Positions 25,376 to 34,056 of a stretch of 64,000 nt of DNA are shown here, piece after piece. The translations under genes and the position numbers were made by a program. Source of the DNA: an uncultured Hyphomonadaceae bacterium (lineage in GTDB: Bacteria; Pseudomonadota; Alphaproteobacteria; Caulobacterales; Hyphomonadaceae); the NCBI GenBank assembly GCA_913057945.1, contig CAJXOF010000006.1, positions 1 through 64,000 of the forward strand. The letters are read 5' to 3'. Each line of letters starts with the position of its first letter. Position 1 is the first letter of the stretch. A model generated the notes under the pieces. The model made no database searches and was not told the DNA's origin. It worked only from the letters and a program-made list of their open reading frames with translations.

Positions 25376-27409
25376 ATGAAAATGAGACGATTTCGGACAG
25401 GACTGTTCGCGGCGACGAGCATTACGATAGTCATGGCGGCCATGCCCGCGCAGGCGCAGGCGCAGGAGCGTCTGGCGCCGGTAAGTGTCTGGGGCGACAG
25501 GACGGAAACTGATCCAGGTAGTCTGGCGGTTATTGATTCTGCGGAGATCGACGAGACTCTGGCCGATCATCCGGCTGAAATACTGAACAAATTGCCCGGC
25601 GTGAACATCCAGATGAATTCCGGGCAGGAGCATCTGGTCGCGATCCGCTCACCCGTGCTGACCGGCGGGGCCGGGCAGGGCAGCTTCCTGATCCTCGAGA
25701 ATGGCGTGCCGGTACGCTCGCCCGCCTTTGGCAACGTCAACAGTCTGTTCGAGCCGCATCATGAAGTGGCGAGCGCGATCGAAGTCGTGCGCGGGCCGGG
25801 CAGTGCGAAATATGGCTCGAACGCCGTGCACGGACTGGTCAATGTGATCCTGCCGGAAGTCGGCGGCGGCAGCGAGGCGGTGGGCAGCTACGGCACGCTC
25901 GGCCGCTGGCGCAGTGATGTGACGCTGGACGAGGGCGAGCATTGGCTGGCGGCGGTGTCGCTACAAAAGGATACAGGCTGGCGCGACAATACGGGCGTGG
26001 ACCAGCAGAAACTGACACTGGTTGGCGACTGGATGCTTGGCGCGTGGGACACGACGACCTGGTTGACCGCGTCAAACCTCAACCAGGAAACGGCCGGCTT
26101 TGCGCAGGGGCCGGATGCCTACAAGGATGAGGACATTGCGAAATCCAATCCGAACCCGGAAGCCTATCGCGATGCGTGGTCGGCGCGGGCAGGCGCGCGG
26201 CTGTCTGGAGACTTCAGTGGCGGCACGCTGACCCTGACGCCTTATGCGCATACCCAGTCGATGATCTTCGCGCAGCACTTCCTGCCGAATGGCGGGGTGG
26301 AAAAGAATGGCTCGACCGGCGGCGGCCTGATGGCTCGCTATGAGCGGGAGGCCTCCGACAGTCTCACATGGCGCGTGGGCGCGGATGTCGATATGGCAAG
26401 CGGCTGGCTGACCGAAATCCAGCCCGATCCGTTCGGTTTCTTTCCCGGAGACTCGCGGTTCCCGCAGGGCAAGCATTATGACTACACCGTCGACACGCTG
26501 ATGGGCGCGGTCTGGGGCGAGCTGGATTTTGCACTGAGCGAGCAAGTGCACCTGCTGGCTGGCCTGCGCGCGGAAGCCCATGAATATGATTATTCGACCG
26601 ATCTGGCCCCCGGCATCAATGGCCGCTTCAATGTGCCCGCTGACCGGACAGATAATTTCGACCTGCTGACGCCGAAGCTTGGCCTTATCTGGTCGGTAAG
26701 CGAGGGCGTTGATCTCTATGCCAACTATGCGCGCGGCGAGCGGGCGCCGCAGGCGTCAGACCTCTACAGGCTGCAGAGCCTGCAAGTGGCCGGGCAGGTG
26801 GAAGAAGAAACGCTCGACAGTGTCGAAATCGGTGCGCGCGGCACTGCGCTGGAGGGGCGGCTTGTCTATGACCTTGCTGCCTACTGGATGGAGAAGGACA
26901 ATTTCTTCTTCCGCGACAGTGACGGTCTGAACGTTCCCGATGGCTCGACCGAGCACAAGGGTGTGGAAGCGTCCGGCGCGCTGGAGCTGACGCCAGTGCT
27001 GAGCTTGTCCGGTTCTGCCAGTTGGTCAGACCAGACCTATACATTCGACCGGATCACCGGCTCCGGCACCGAAACAATCCGCGATGGCAACGAGATCGAC
27101 ACGGCACCGGAATGGCTGGCCAATGTTTCGCTGGACTGGCAGGCGACGGACGCGATCAAACTGTCGCTGAATGTCGATCATGTCGGCGAGTATTTCGTGG
27201 ACCCTGCGAACACGACGACCTATCCCGGCCACACCGTGCTGGGCGCGCGGGGCGCATGGGCCTTCAGCGATAGCGCTGAAGTTTTCCTGATCGTGCGGAA
27301 TCTGACCGACGAAGAATATGCCGACCGCGCGGATCTCGCCTTTGGCAATGAACGCTACTTCCCCGGCGAGCCCCTGAACGCGACGCTGGGCATGAAAAAA
27401 ACATTCTAG
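25376..27409 (+). CDS. TonB-dependent outer-membrane receptor
   Basis: The protein has 677 residues. A signal peptide ends near ...AMPAQAQAQE (about residue 28). A plug domain follows (about 40-160; LADHPAEILNKLPGVNI, GSFLILENGVPV, IEVVRGPGSAKYGSNAVHGLVNV). The beta-barrel ends with the C-terminal signature ERYFPGEPLNATLGMKKTF with terminal Phe. It imports a large or scarce ligand using TonB energy. The start at 25376 was taken rather than a TTG at 25358 because it opens directly into the signal peptide. The substrate is unknown, and no cobalamin or other riboswitch fits in the 67-nt leader. Confidence 0.93.
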   Translation: MKMRRFRTGLFAATSITIVMAAMPAQAQAQERLAPVSVWGDRTETDPGSLAVIDSAEIDETLADHPAEILNKLPGVNIQMNSGQEHLVAIRSPVLTGGAGQGSFLILENGVPVRSPAFGNVNSLFEPHHEVASAIEVVRGPGSAKYGSNAVHGLVNVILPEVGGGSEAVGSYGTLGRWRSDVTLDEGEHWLAAVSLQKDTGWRDNTGVDQQKLTLVGDWMLGAWDTTTWLTASNLNQETAGFAQGPDAYKDEDIAKSNPNPEAYRDAWSARAGARLSGDFSGGTLTLTPYAHTQSMIFAQHFLPNGGVEKNGSTGGGLMARYEREASDSLTWRVGADVDMASGWLTEIQPDPFGFFPGDSRFPQGKHYDYTVDTLMGAVWGELDFALSEQVHLLAGLRAEAHEYDYSTDLAPGINGRFNVPADRTDNFDLLTPKLGLIWSVSEGVDLYANYARGERAPQASDLYRLQSLQVAGQVEEETLDSVEIGARGTALEGRLVYDLAAYWMEKDNFFFRDSDGLNVPDGSTEHKGVEASGALELTPVLSLSGSASWSDQTYTFDRITGSGTETIRDGNEIDTAPEWLANVSLDWQATDAIKLSLNVDHVGEYFVDPANTTTYPGHTVLGARGAWAFSDSAEVFLIVRNLTDEEYADRADLAFGNERYFPGEPLNATLGMKKTF

Positions 27410-27418
27410 GAGGAAACG

Positions 27419-28033
27419 ATGAAACTCTATCACAGCCCGAAGGCCCCCAACCCGGACCGGGTCGTCTTTTTCCTGCGCGCCAAGGGCAAGCTGGATGCGG
27501 TGGATCTGGAAGAAGTCTCCATCATGAAACAGGAGCACCGGACAAAGGAATATCGCGAAGTGTCTCCGTTTGCGCAGGTGCCGGCGCTGGTGCTGGATGA
27601 CGGGACCAAGATCACCGAAAGCCGGGCGATCTGTACCTATTTCGAGGATGTCTTCCCAGAGCCGAACCTTATGGGAACGGACGCCAAGGAAAAGGCCCTG
27701 ATCGAGATGTGGGATCGCCGGGTGGAGCTGATGTTCATGGTGCAGTTCGCGACCTGGTTCCGCAATGCGCATGAGATGATGGCGCCGCTGGAAGTGCCGC
27801 AGAGTGCCGAGGCCGCTGCCAAGGGCGAGAAGAACGCCCGGCGCATGGCCGAGCGCTTCGATGCCCACCTTGCCGACCACGAATTCCTCACGGCCGACCG
27901 GTTCTCGATTGCGGACATCACCCTGTTCATCACCTGCGGCTTCTGCCGGGTGATGAAATGGTCCCCGCACAAGGAGCATGAGCATCTCGGCCGCTGGTAT
28001 GACGCCATGAAGGCACGCGGCTTCGCGGGTTAG
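27419..28033 (+). CDS. Glutathione S-transferase family protein
   Basis: The protein has 204 residues. The N-terminal thioredoxin-like half begins MKLYHSPKAPNPDRV and has the cis-proline in FAQVPALVLDDG and the gamma-Glu-binding TESRAICTYFED. The helical C-terminal domain carries FSIADITLF, the N-capping box. It conjugates or reduces with glutathione, though the substrate is unknown. It starts 9 nt after the receptor with AGGAGG, so it is probably in the same transcript. Confidence 0.9.
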   Translation: MKLYHSPKAPNPDRVVFFLRAKGKLDAVDLEEVSIMKQEHRTKEYREVSPFAQVPALVLDDGTKITESRAICTYFEDVFPEPNLMGTDAKEKALIEMWDRRVELMFMVQFATWFRNAHEMMAPLEVPQSAEAAAKGEKNARRMAERFDAHLADHEFLTADRFSIADITLFITCGFCRVMKWSPHKEHEHLGRWYDAMKARGFAG

Positions 28034-28042
28034 TCTGCCCGG

Positions 28043-28831
28043 CTAGGCGTTCTTGATGTTCATGCCGCCATCGACCGGGATGTGCACGCCGGTCAGGAAG
28101 CTGGCCGCCGGCAGGACGAGCGACAGCGTCATGTTGGCGACCTCTTCCGGTATGCCGTAACGGCGAAGCGGCACGCGGCGCTTGGCGTAGATTTCCTTGT
28201 GCTCGTCCTGGATGCCGGCGGTGATGCCGGTATGGATCGGGCCGGGGCAGATCGCGTTGACGGTGATGCCTTCGCGGCCAAGGTCGACCGCCAGACCGCG
28301 GGTCAGGCCGATCACGCCATGCTTGGCGGCGACATAGGGTGAATTGCCCGGTGTGGCGCCAAGGCCCTCCGTAGACGCAATATTCACGATGCGGCCAAAG
28401 TCTGCCTTGCGCATATAGGGCAGCGCGGCGCGGATGGCGCGCTGGTGGGAGGTCAGCATGACATTGATGCTGGCGGCCCACGCCTCTTCATAGCTTTCCT
28501 CGGCAACGTCCGCCATCCTTGCGAAGCCGGCATTGTTGATGAGGATTTCGAGCCCCCCGAAATGTGCGGCCGTCTCGTCCACGACGCGCTTGATCGCGTC
28601 CTTGTCGCCGACATCAAGTGCCCAGCCCTGCACGTTGGAGAATCCTGCATCGCGGATTTCCTGCACGACGACATCGACATTTTCCTGTGTGAGGTCTGTC
28701 ACGGCGACGTTCGCGCCCTGACGGGCAAAGAGGTGCGCGGTGGCCCGGCCCATGCCACTGGCGGCGCCGGTGATGAGGGCGGTCTTGCCCTCGATGGAGC
28801 GGGAGAGATCCTGATAGGGCGGATGGCTCAT
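28043..28831 (-). CDS. Short-chain dehydrogenase/reductase
   Basis: The protein has 262 residues. The cofactor motif is TGAASGMGRATA (about 21-32), NNAG is at about 95, and the active-site YVAAK with catalytic Ser lies in NIASTEG. The end PVDGGMNIKN is typical of classical SDRs. The alcohol or ketone substrate is unknown. It overlaps the upstream hotdog thioesterase-like gene by 4 nt (ATGA), which suggests a shared acyl-CoA-related job. Confidence 0.88.
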   Translation of the reverse strand: MSHPPYQDLSRSIEGKTALITGAASGMGRATAHLFARQGANVAVTDLTQENVDVVVQEIRDAGFSNVQGWALDVGDKDAIKRVVDETAAHFGGLEILINNAGFARMADVAEESYEEAWAASINVMLTSHQRAIRAALPYMRKADFGRIVNIASTEGLGATPGNSPYVAAKHGVIGLTRGLAVDLGREGITVNAICPGPIHTGITAGIQDEHKEIYAKRRVPLRRYGIPEEVANMTLSLVLPAASFLTGVHIPVDGGMNIKNA

Positions 28832-29256
28832 GAGCGTTTCTTTCGTTTCTTGATCGTACCGGAAAAATTGAGGACCAGGCGGCCATTGGCGGTGACGATG
28901 CCGCGCACAAAGGTAATGGACCGGCCCTTGCGGAGCACCTCTCCGCGCGCCTCGATGAATTCGCCTTCCAGCGCGCCATCGAGGAATTCGGAGGTGAAGG
29001 CGATCGTGACGCCATATTCGCCCTCCATGCCGTCATGCGCGATGGCGAACAGGGAGAAATCGGCAAAGGCCATCAGGCAGCCGCCATGCATGACGCCGCC
29101 GGCATTCATGTGCTTGTGTTCGGCGCGAAAGGCCGCGACCGGACCCTGGTCGTCAGTCTTGAAATAGAACGGCCCGGCAGCGTCATGCTCGAACGGCTCG
29201 TCGGGCCATGTCTGCCAGCCGGCAAACTCCCCGGATTGGACTGTTTCTACGGTCAT
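28828..29256 (-). CDS. PaaI-type hotdog-fold thioesterase
   Basis: The protein has 142 residues. The hotdog signature NAGGVMHGGCLMAFADFSLF (about 51-70) gives HGG and the catalytic acidic residue. It should hydrolyse acyl- or aryl-CoA thioesters. The ATG at 29256 was chosen over 29283 because GGGAG lies five bases before it. It is the first gene of a two-gene minus-strand operon with the SDR and is divergent from the acyl-CoA dehydrogenase. The Lys/Arg-rich end (KKRKKRS) overlaps the next gene. Confidence 0.87.
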   Translation of the reverse strand: MTVETVQSGEFAGWQTWPDEPFEHDAAGPFYFKTDDQGPVAAFRAEHKHMNAGGVMHGGCLMAFADFSLFAIAHDGMEGEYGVTIAFTSEFLDGALEGEFIEARGEVLRKGRSITFVRGIVTANGRLVLNFSGTIKKRKKRS

Positions 29257-29363
29257 TCCGGCTCCCTGCTGTTTTTCGGGCACGATACCGCACAGTCACC
29301 CTTCGACAAGCGTGCCGTTGGGGCATAGATTGCGCGGGAAAGAACATCACCGGAGGAAAAAAC

Positions 29364-30524
29364 ATGGCATTCGATGCCGAGATCCGCGCGGCGCTGATTG
29401 AACAGGTGCGCCGCTTCGTGACCGAGAAATGCGTGCCGATCGAAGCGCAGGTCGGCGATGAGGACGAAGTTCCGCAGGATGTGGTCGATGAGATGAAGAA
29501 TCTCGGCCTGTTCGGCATTGCCGTGCCAGAAGAATATGGCGGCCTCGCCCTGGACATGGAAACCGAGGCGCTGGTGGCGATGGAGCTGGGCGAGACCTCC
29601 CCGGCCTTCCGCAGTGTCGCAGGCACGAATATCGGCATTGGCAGCCAGGCGCTCGTCCTGTTCGGGACCGATGCGCAGAAGGAGAAATGGCTGCCGGGCA
29701 TCGCGTCGGGCGATTTGATCGCGAGCTTCGCGCTGACCGAGCCGGAAGCGGGCTCTGATGCGGGCAGCCTGACCACCAAAGCAATCCGCGACGGCGACCA
29801 CTATGTGCTGAACGGCACCAAGCGTTACATTACCAATGCCAACAAGGCCGACCTCTTCACGGTGATGGCGCGGACCGATCCGGATACGCCAGGGCCGAAG
29901 GGCGTGTCCGCCTTTGTCGTGGAGCGTGATACGCCGGGCGTGTCGGTTGGCGTGCCGGAAAAGAAGATGGGCCAGCAGGGCGCGCACATTTGTGACGTGA
30001 TCTTCGAGGATGCCCGCGTGCCGGTCGAGAACATCATCGGCAAGGAAGGCGAAGGCTTCAAAGTGGCGATGAGCGTGCTCGACAAGGGCCGCCTGCACAT
30101 CTCTGCCGTGGCGACGGGCGTGTCGAAACGCCTGATCCGCGAAATGGTGAATTACGCGCTGGAGCGGAAGCAATTCGGCACGGCCATCATGAACCACCAG
30201 ATGATCCAGGCGATGATCGCCGACAGCCAGGCCGAGACCTATGCGGCCGAATGCATGATCATGGACGCCGCACGCCGGCGCGATGCGGGCGAGGATGTCA
30301 CCCTGCTCGCCTCTTCGACGAAACTGTTCGCGACCGAGGCGTGTGGCCGGGTGGCTGATCGCGCGGTGCAGGTGTTTGGTGGCGCGGGCTATGTGTCTGA
30401 CTATGGCATCGAACGGTTCTACCGCGACGTGCGCATCTTCCGCCTGTATGAAGGCACCAGCCAGATCCAGCAGATCATCATTGCACGCGAATTGGCCAAG
30501 GCGGCGAAAGCGGGGAGACTGTAA
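29364..30524 (+). CDS. Acyl-CoA dehydrogenase
   Basis: The protein has 386 residues. It has FAD- and substrate-binding motifs ASFALTEPEAGSDAGS and YITNANKAD, and QVFGGAGYV near the C-terminus. The catalytic base is E363 in RLYEGTSQIQ, the position of short/medium-chain enzymes. It introduces a trans-2 double bond into acyl-CoA, passing electrons to ETF. The start at 29364 follows CGGAGG. Three nt separate it from the serine hydrolase downstream. Confidence 0.93.
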   Translation: MAFDAEIRAALIEQVRRFVTEKCVPIEAQVGDEDEVPQDVVDEMKNLGLFGIAVPEEYGGLALDMETEALVAMELGETSPAFRSVAGTNIGIGSQALVLFGTDAQKEKWLPGIASGDLIASFALTEPEAGSDAGSLTTKAIRDGDHYVLNGTKRYITNANKADLFTVMARTDPDTPGPKGVSAFVVERDTPGVSVGVPEKKMGQQGAHICDVIFEDARVPVENIIGKEGEGFKVAMSVLDKGRLHISAVATGVSKRLIREMVNYALERKQFGTAIMNHQMIQAMIADSQAETYAAECMIMDAARRRDAGEDVTLLASSTKLFATEACGRVADRAVQVFGGAGYVSDYGIERFYRDVRIFRLYEGTSQIQQIIIARELAKAAKAGRL

Positions 30525-30527
30525 ACC

Positions 30528-31763
30528 ATGTTCGAACACGATTTGACCGACCCGCATGATGTGGGCCTGAATGCAGAACGGCTGGCGGCCATTCCGCATT
30601 ACTTCAAGGAAAACTATATTGATACCGGCAAGTTGCCCTGTGTGGCGACTCTGGTGTCGCGCGGCGGCGAAGTCGCACTGGAGGATTATTCCGGCACGAC
30701 GCATCTGGGCGAAGGCGAGCCAATCGGTCCGCATACGATCTTCCGGATATACTCCATGACCAAGCCGGTCACGTCGCTGGCGGCGATGATGCTGTTCGAG
30801 GAAGGCAAGCTGCGCCTCGACCATGAACTCGCACGCTACATTCCGGAATTCGAGAACGTGCAAGTGTTCGACAGCGGCAATCGCGAGGACTATACGACGC
30901 GCGCGCCGGACCGGCCGATCACGCTGCTGGATTTGTTCACGCACACATCCGGGATCACCTATGGCTTCCTGATGCAGGACGAGTCGGACGCGATCTATCG
31001 CAAGCACAAGATTTCCACGACGTCGGAAACCCTGCTGGAAATGAGCCAGCGGATCGCGAAGCTGCCGCTGGCCTTCTCGCCCGGTACGCGCTGGGGCTAT
31101 GGGCATTCGATCGATGTTCTGGGCGCGGTGGTCGAACTTGTGGCTGGCCAGCCTCTGGATGAATTCTTCCGGGAACGTATTTTTGGCCCGCTGGGCATGG
31201 AAGATACAGATTTCTGGGTGCCGGAAAACAAGATCGACCGGCTGATGGCGTGCTACAACAAGCATCCGCTGACGGGTGAGGTCACCATGTCCGATGCGGC
31301 CGGGAAAGACTCCAAGCTCTACAGCAAGCGGCCCAAACTGTTGAATGCCGGCGGCGGGCTTGCCTCTACCGTACGCGATTATCACCGCTTCTGCCTGATG
31401 CTGATGCGCGGTGGTACGCTGGATGGGGCCCGCATCATCAGCCCTAAGACATGGGAATTCATGCGCCAGAACCATCTGCCGGATGGCAAGACGATCAAGG
31501 AGATGGGCGACAAGACCTTCTCCGAGGCGCGTATGGAAGGCAATGGTTTCGGGCTTGGCGGGTCGGTGCTGACCGATACGGTTGCCTCGATGCAACCTTC
31601 CAGCCTGGGCAATTTCAGCTGGGGCGGCCTCGCCTCGACCTTCTTCTGGATCGATCCGGAAGAAGAGATGATTGTCATTCAGGCGACGCAGATGATCCCG
31701 TCAGGCACCTATCCCATCCGGCCGCAACTGCAGCAGCTCGTTTATGCGGCGGTGGACTGGTGA
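30528..31763 (+). CDS. Serine hydrolase of the class C beta-lactamase / esterase family
   Basis: The protein has 411 residues. The nucleophile motif S-x-x-K is S76-MT-K79 in RIYSMTKPVT, and a tyrosine motif YGHS lies near residue 187 in place of YxN. There is no signal peptide, so it is cytoplasmic and more likely an EstB-type esterase or transesterase than a drug-resistance enzyme. It is in an operon with an acyl-CoA dehydrogenase and a small DUF3253 protein, pointing to ester or acyl metabolism (inference). Confidence 0.88.
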   Translation: MFEHDLTDPHDVGLNAERLAAIPHYFKENYIDTGKLPCVATLVSRGGEVALEDYSGTTHLGEGEPIGPHTIFRIYSMTKPVTSLAAMMLFEEGKLRLDHELARYIPEFENVQVFDSGNREDYTTRAPDRPITLLDLFTHTSGITYGFLMQDESDAIYRKHKISTTSETLLEMSQRIAKLPLAFSPGTRWGYGHSIDVLGAVVELVAGQPLDEFFRERIFGPLGMEDTDFWVPENKIDRLMACYNKHPLTGEVTMSDAAGKDSKLYSKRPKLLNAGGGLASTVRDYHRFCLMLMRGGTLDGARIISPKTWEFMRQNHLPDGKTIKEMGDKTFSEARMEGNGFGLGGSVLTDTVASMQPSSLGNFSWGGLASTFFWIDPEEEMIVIQATQMIPSGTYPIRPQLQQLVYAAVDW

Positions 31764-32017
31764 GCGAGGAAAAAGCCAATCCCGTGCGGCAGGCGATCCT
31801 GGACCTGACCGCGGCCTGTGGGCCGGGCAAGACGATCAGCGCCGAACAGGCCGCAAGGGCCGTAAGCGAAGCGAACTTCCAGCGCGTGCTGAAGGATGTG
31901 CGCGCTGAAGCCATCCGCCTGCACAAGGCGGGGGTTGTGCTGATTTATCGGAAAGGCAAGCCGGTTGAGGACCCGGATGTGTTCAAGGGCGTCTACCGGC
32001 TCGGGCTTCCGGCCTGA
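31760..32017 (+). CDS. Small DUF3253 protein (GTG start)
   Basis: The protein has 85 residues. It starts at GTG 31760, overlapping the upstream stop as GTGA. The body, GPGKTISAEQAARAVSE followed by VLKDVRAEAIRLHKAG and VLIYRKGKPVED, has a winged-helix feel and resembles the DUF3253 family, whose function is unknown. It is third in the acyl-CoA dehydrogenase operon. The family call is by eye. Confidence 0.75.
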   Translation: MSEEKANPVRQAILDLTAACGPGKTISAEQAARAVSEANFQRVLKDVRAEAIRLHKAGVVLIYRKGKPVEDPDVFKGVYRLGLPA

Positions 32018-32023
32018 CGCGCC

Positions 32024-32524
32024 CTACTCGCCGAAGCGGCGGAGTTCCGTCCGAAATCTCCGGCCATTTGCTGTCAGAACGTAGAGCCGGTCATATTCAG
32101 TAGCCTCGACAATCGGCGCGCCGGGCTTGCCGCCAAGCTCTTTGACGAGCTGCGGTGTGGTGTTGGAATGGCCGACAACGAGGATGTTACCGGGCGTGGC
32201 GCGGAGCATGTTGGCGAAGGTTTCCAGATTGCCGGAATCATAGGGCAACACGGTGAGGCCCGTCGCCCTGGCAATCGGGGCCGCCGTTTCGCGCGTGCGG
32301 CGCGTATCGGTTGAGTAGATCGCCGTCAGACCGGCATCTTTCAGCTCATTTGCGAGGATTTCTGCGCGGGCCCGGCCAATCAGCGTCAGGGGCGGATTAT
32401 CGCCGGCGGCTTTTTCAGCGTGACGCACGAGATAGATCTGGCGCGTGTCCGGCGGCGGCGAAGAGGCGCAGGCCGCGAGCGTGACAGAGGCCAGGAGGGC
32501 GAGGGCGACGCGGCGTGTCAGCAT
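32024..32524 (-). CDS. Histidine-phosphatase (phosphoglycerate mutase-like) lipoprotein
   Basis: The protein has 166 residues. A lipoprotein signal ends LAAC, and then the catalytic RHG-like motif appears as LVRHAEKA, with TRRTRETAAPIA and the second histidine in VVGHSNTTPQLV. It should remove phosphate from an unknown small substrate on the periplasmic side of a membrane. The start at 32524 overlaps the stop of the upstream DUF3291 gene (TGATG). A longer start at 32656 lacks the signal peptide context. Confidence 0.87.
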   Translation of the reverse strand: MLTRRVALALLASVTLAACASSPPPDTRQIYLVRHAEKAAGDNPPLTLIGRARAEILANELKDAGLTAIYSTDTRRTRETAAPIARATGLTVLPYDSGNLETFANMLRATPGNILVVGHSNTTPQLVKELGGKPGAPIVEATEYDRLYVLTANGRRFRTELRRFGE

Positions 32525-33018
32525 CAGGCGGCCACCGGCTTGGCGATCAGATGGTCGAGCGAGAAGGCATCCTTCGTCGGCCCGTTCTGACGCAGGGATT
32601 GCAATTTGTTCCATCCATCCTGCATCGTGAAGCGTTCTCCGCGTGGCGCCCACCACAAGACAAAGCTCGCTCCGTCGCTGCGGTCAAGCTGGTTGGCCAG
32701 GCGGCGCATGCCCGCCGGGTGTGTGTGGCCGCCATACGAGAACTCTCTCAGCGTTTCGATCGAGTTCCAGCCGGCCATGGTGCAAACGTCGGGAGCCGCG
32801 ACACCATCGGGATAGGGAAAGGCGTGTTGCATGCCGTACCAGTCCCCATTGGGGCGCCGGATACCATGTGTGTGCCAGTGGAGTCCTTCAAACGAATCCG
32901 CATCCGAGAAGATGCGCGGCAGGATCGCCATAAATACCCGAACGAATTCATTCTCCATATTGAAGGCGCCCAATGGGCGCGCGCAATTGAAGTGAATCAA
33001 CCGGTATTCTGTTGTCAT
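32524..33018 (-). CDS. DUF3291 (ABM-fold) protein
   Basis: The protein has 164 residues. The pattern NCARPLGAFNMENEFVRVF, TMAGWNSIETLREFSYGGHT (the vsvW-s-e-L-fvy-g-H block), FVLWWAPRGERFTMQDGW and LRQNGPTKDAFSL matches DUF3291, a dimeric alpha/beta-barrel family related to small monooxygenases, function unknown. The ATG at 33018 was chosen over a TTG at 33036. It is co-transcribed with the phosphatase lipoprotein. Confidence 0.8.
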   Translation of the reverse strand: MTTEYRLIHFNCARPLGAFNMENEFVRVFMAILPRIFSDADSFEGLHWHTHGIRRPNGDWYGMQHAFPYPDGVAAPDVCTMAGWNSIETLREFSYGGHTHPAGMRRLANQLDRSDGASFVLWWAPRGERFTMQDGWNKLQSLRQNGPTKDAFSLDHLIAKPVAA

Positions 33019-33110
33019 TGAAGTGTCCCCGTCCAATTCCGACAGGGATATGACAAAGCGGTTTCGTAATGATTAAAAGAGACCAAAACTCCAAAGAGAA
33101 CTCCTTCGAA

Positions 33111-33908
33111 TCATTTTCCCTTGAATTCTGCCGGTCTTTTCTGAAGGAACGCGCTGACACCTTCCTTAAAATCATCCGTACGCCCCGCAGTGCGCTGGGC
33201 CAGCCGTTCGTCATAGATCGCTTCATCGAAATCGGATTCGCAGGCTTTCCAGATCAGTTCGCGGGCTAGCGATAGCGCGATGGTCGGGCCGCTGGCCAGC
33301 TTTTCTGCCATTTCCAGGGCGGTCGGCATCAGCTGGTCGTCTTCAACGATGCGATTGATCATGCCCCATTCCATGGCCTTTTCGGCCGGAACCTTGTCGC
33401 CGAACAGGGCCATCTCCATCGCGCGTGCACGCCCGATGGTGCGGGCCAGCAGCCAGGTTGATCCGCCATCCGGCACGAGGCCAATGCGGCGGAATGCCTG
33501 CAGGAAGTAGGCGTTCTTGGCGCACACGATGATGTCGCCCACCAGGGCCAGCGAACAGCCGACGCCAGCAGCAGGTCCGTTGACGGCGGTAATGACCGGG
33601 TGCGGATGTTCCCGGATGGCCTGCATCAGGGGATTGTAATGGGTGGTCAGGGCGCGGCCGGCATCGGGCTTGGAGCCTTCATGGCTGAGCTTCACGCTGA
33701 GCCCGCCGGGGCCGAGATTGGCGCCGGAACAGAAACCGCGGCCCGCGCCGGTCAGGATGGTGCAGCGCGCTTCATCGGCGGCGACTTCAAAGGCGTGCAG
33801 CAATTCCTGGGCGGTATCGACGCCGCAGGCATTCAGCGTGGACGGGTCGTTGAAGCTGATGATGGCGATGTCGCCTTTCAGCTCGTAGGAAATCTTTGTG
33901 TAGGCCAT
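33111..33908 (-). CDS. Enoyl-CoA hydratase/isomerase family protein
   Basis: The protein has 265 residues. Crotonase-fold motifs are present: CTILTGAGRGFCSGANLGPG forms the first half of the oxyanion hole, and VITAVNGPAAGVGCSLAL the second. It carries Asp residues (LVPDGGSTWLLAR) rather than the full Glu pair of classical hydratases, so an isomerase or hydrolase role is possible. It acts on 2-enoyl-CoA thioesters. It is divergent from the aldehyde dehydrogenase. Confidence 0.9.
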   Translation of the reverse strand: MAYTKISYELKGDIAIISFNDPSTLNACGVDTAQELLHAFEVAADEARCTILTGAGRGFCSGANLGPGGLSVKLSHEGSKPDAGRALTTHYNPLMQAIREHPHPVITAVNGPAAGVGCSLALVGDIIVCAKNAYFLQAFRRIGLVPDGGSTWLLARTIGRARAMEMALFGDKVPAEKAMEWGMINRIVEDDQLMPTALEMAEKLASGPTIALSLARELIWKACESDFDEAIYDERLAQRTAGRTDDFKEGVSAFLQKRPAEFKGK

Positions 33909-34056
33909 GCAGTTCGCTCCCGATGGGTGTTTTTTGCCACCCTATTGTGTCACCCGCCCCGCGTGAACGCCTGACCCAACGGAAATGTTTTTTATTTTGT
34001 TCAACGATCAATGCGCGCTACACTTCGGCGAGGAAACGACCCAGAGGAAGAGACAC

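Noticed and set aside
29253-31595. A 780-codon open frame on the minus strand, opposite the acyl-CoA dehydrogenase and serine hydrolase
   Set aside because: It is antisense to two genes with intact conserved motifs and looks like His/Arg/Gln-rich noise typical of GC-rich opposite-strand frames.
30528-31763. A resistance-type class C beta-lactamase
   Set aside because: There is no signal peptide and the YxN motif is YGHS, so an intracellular esterase is more likely.
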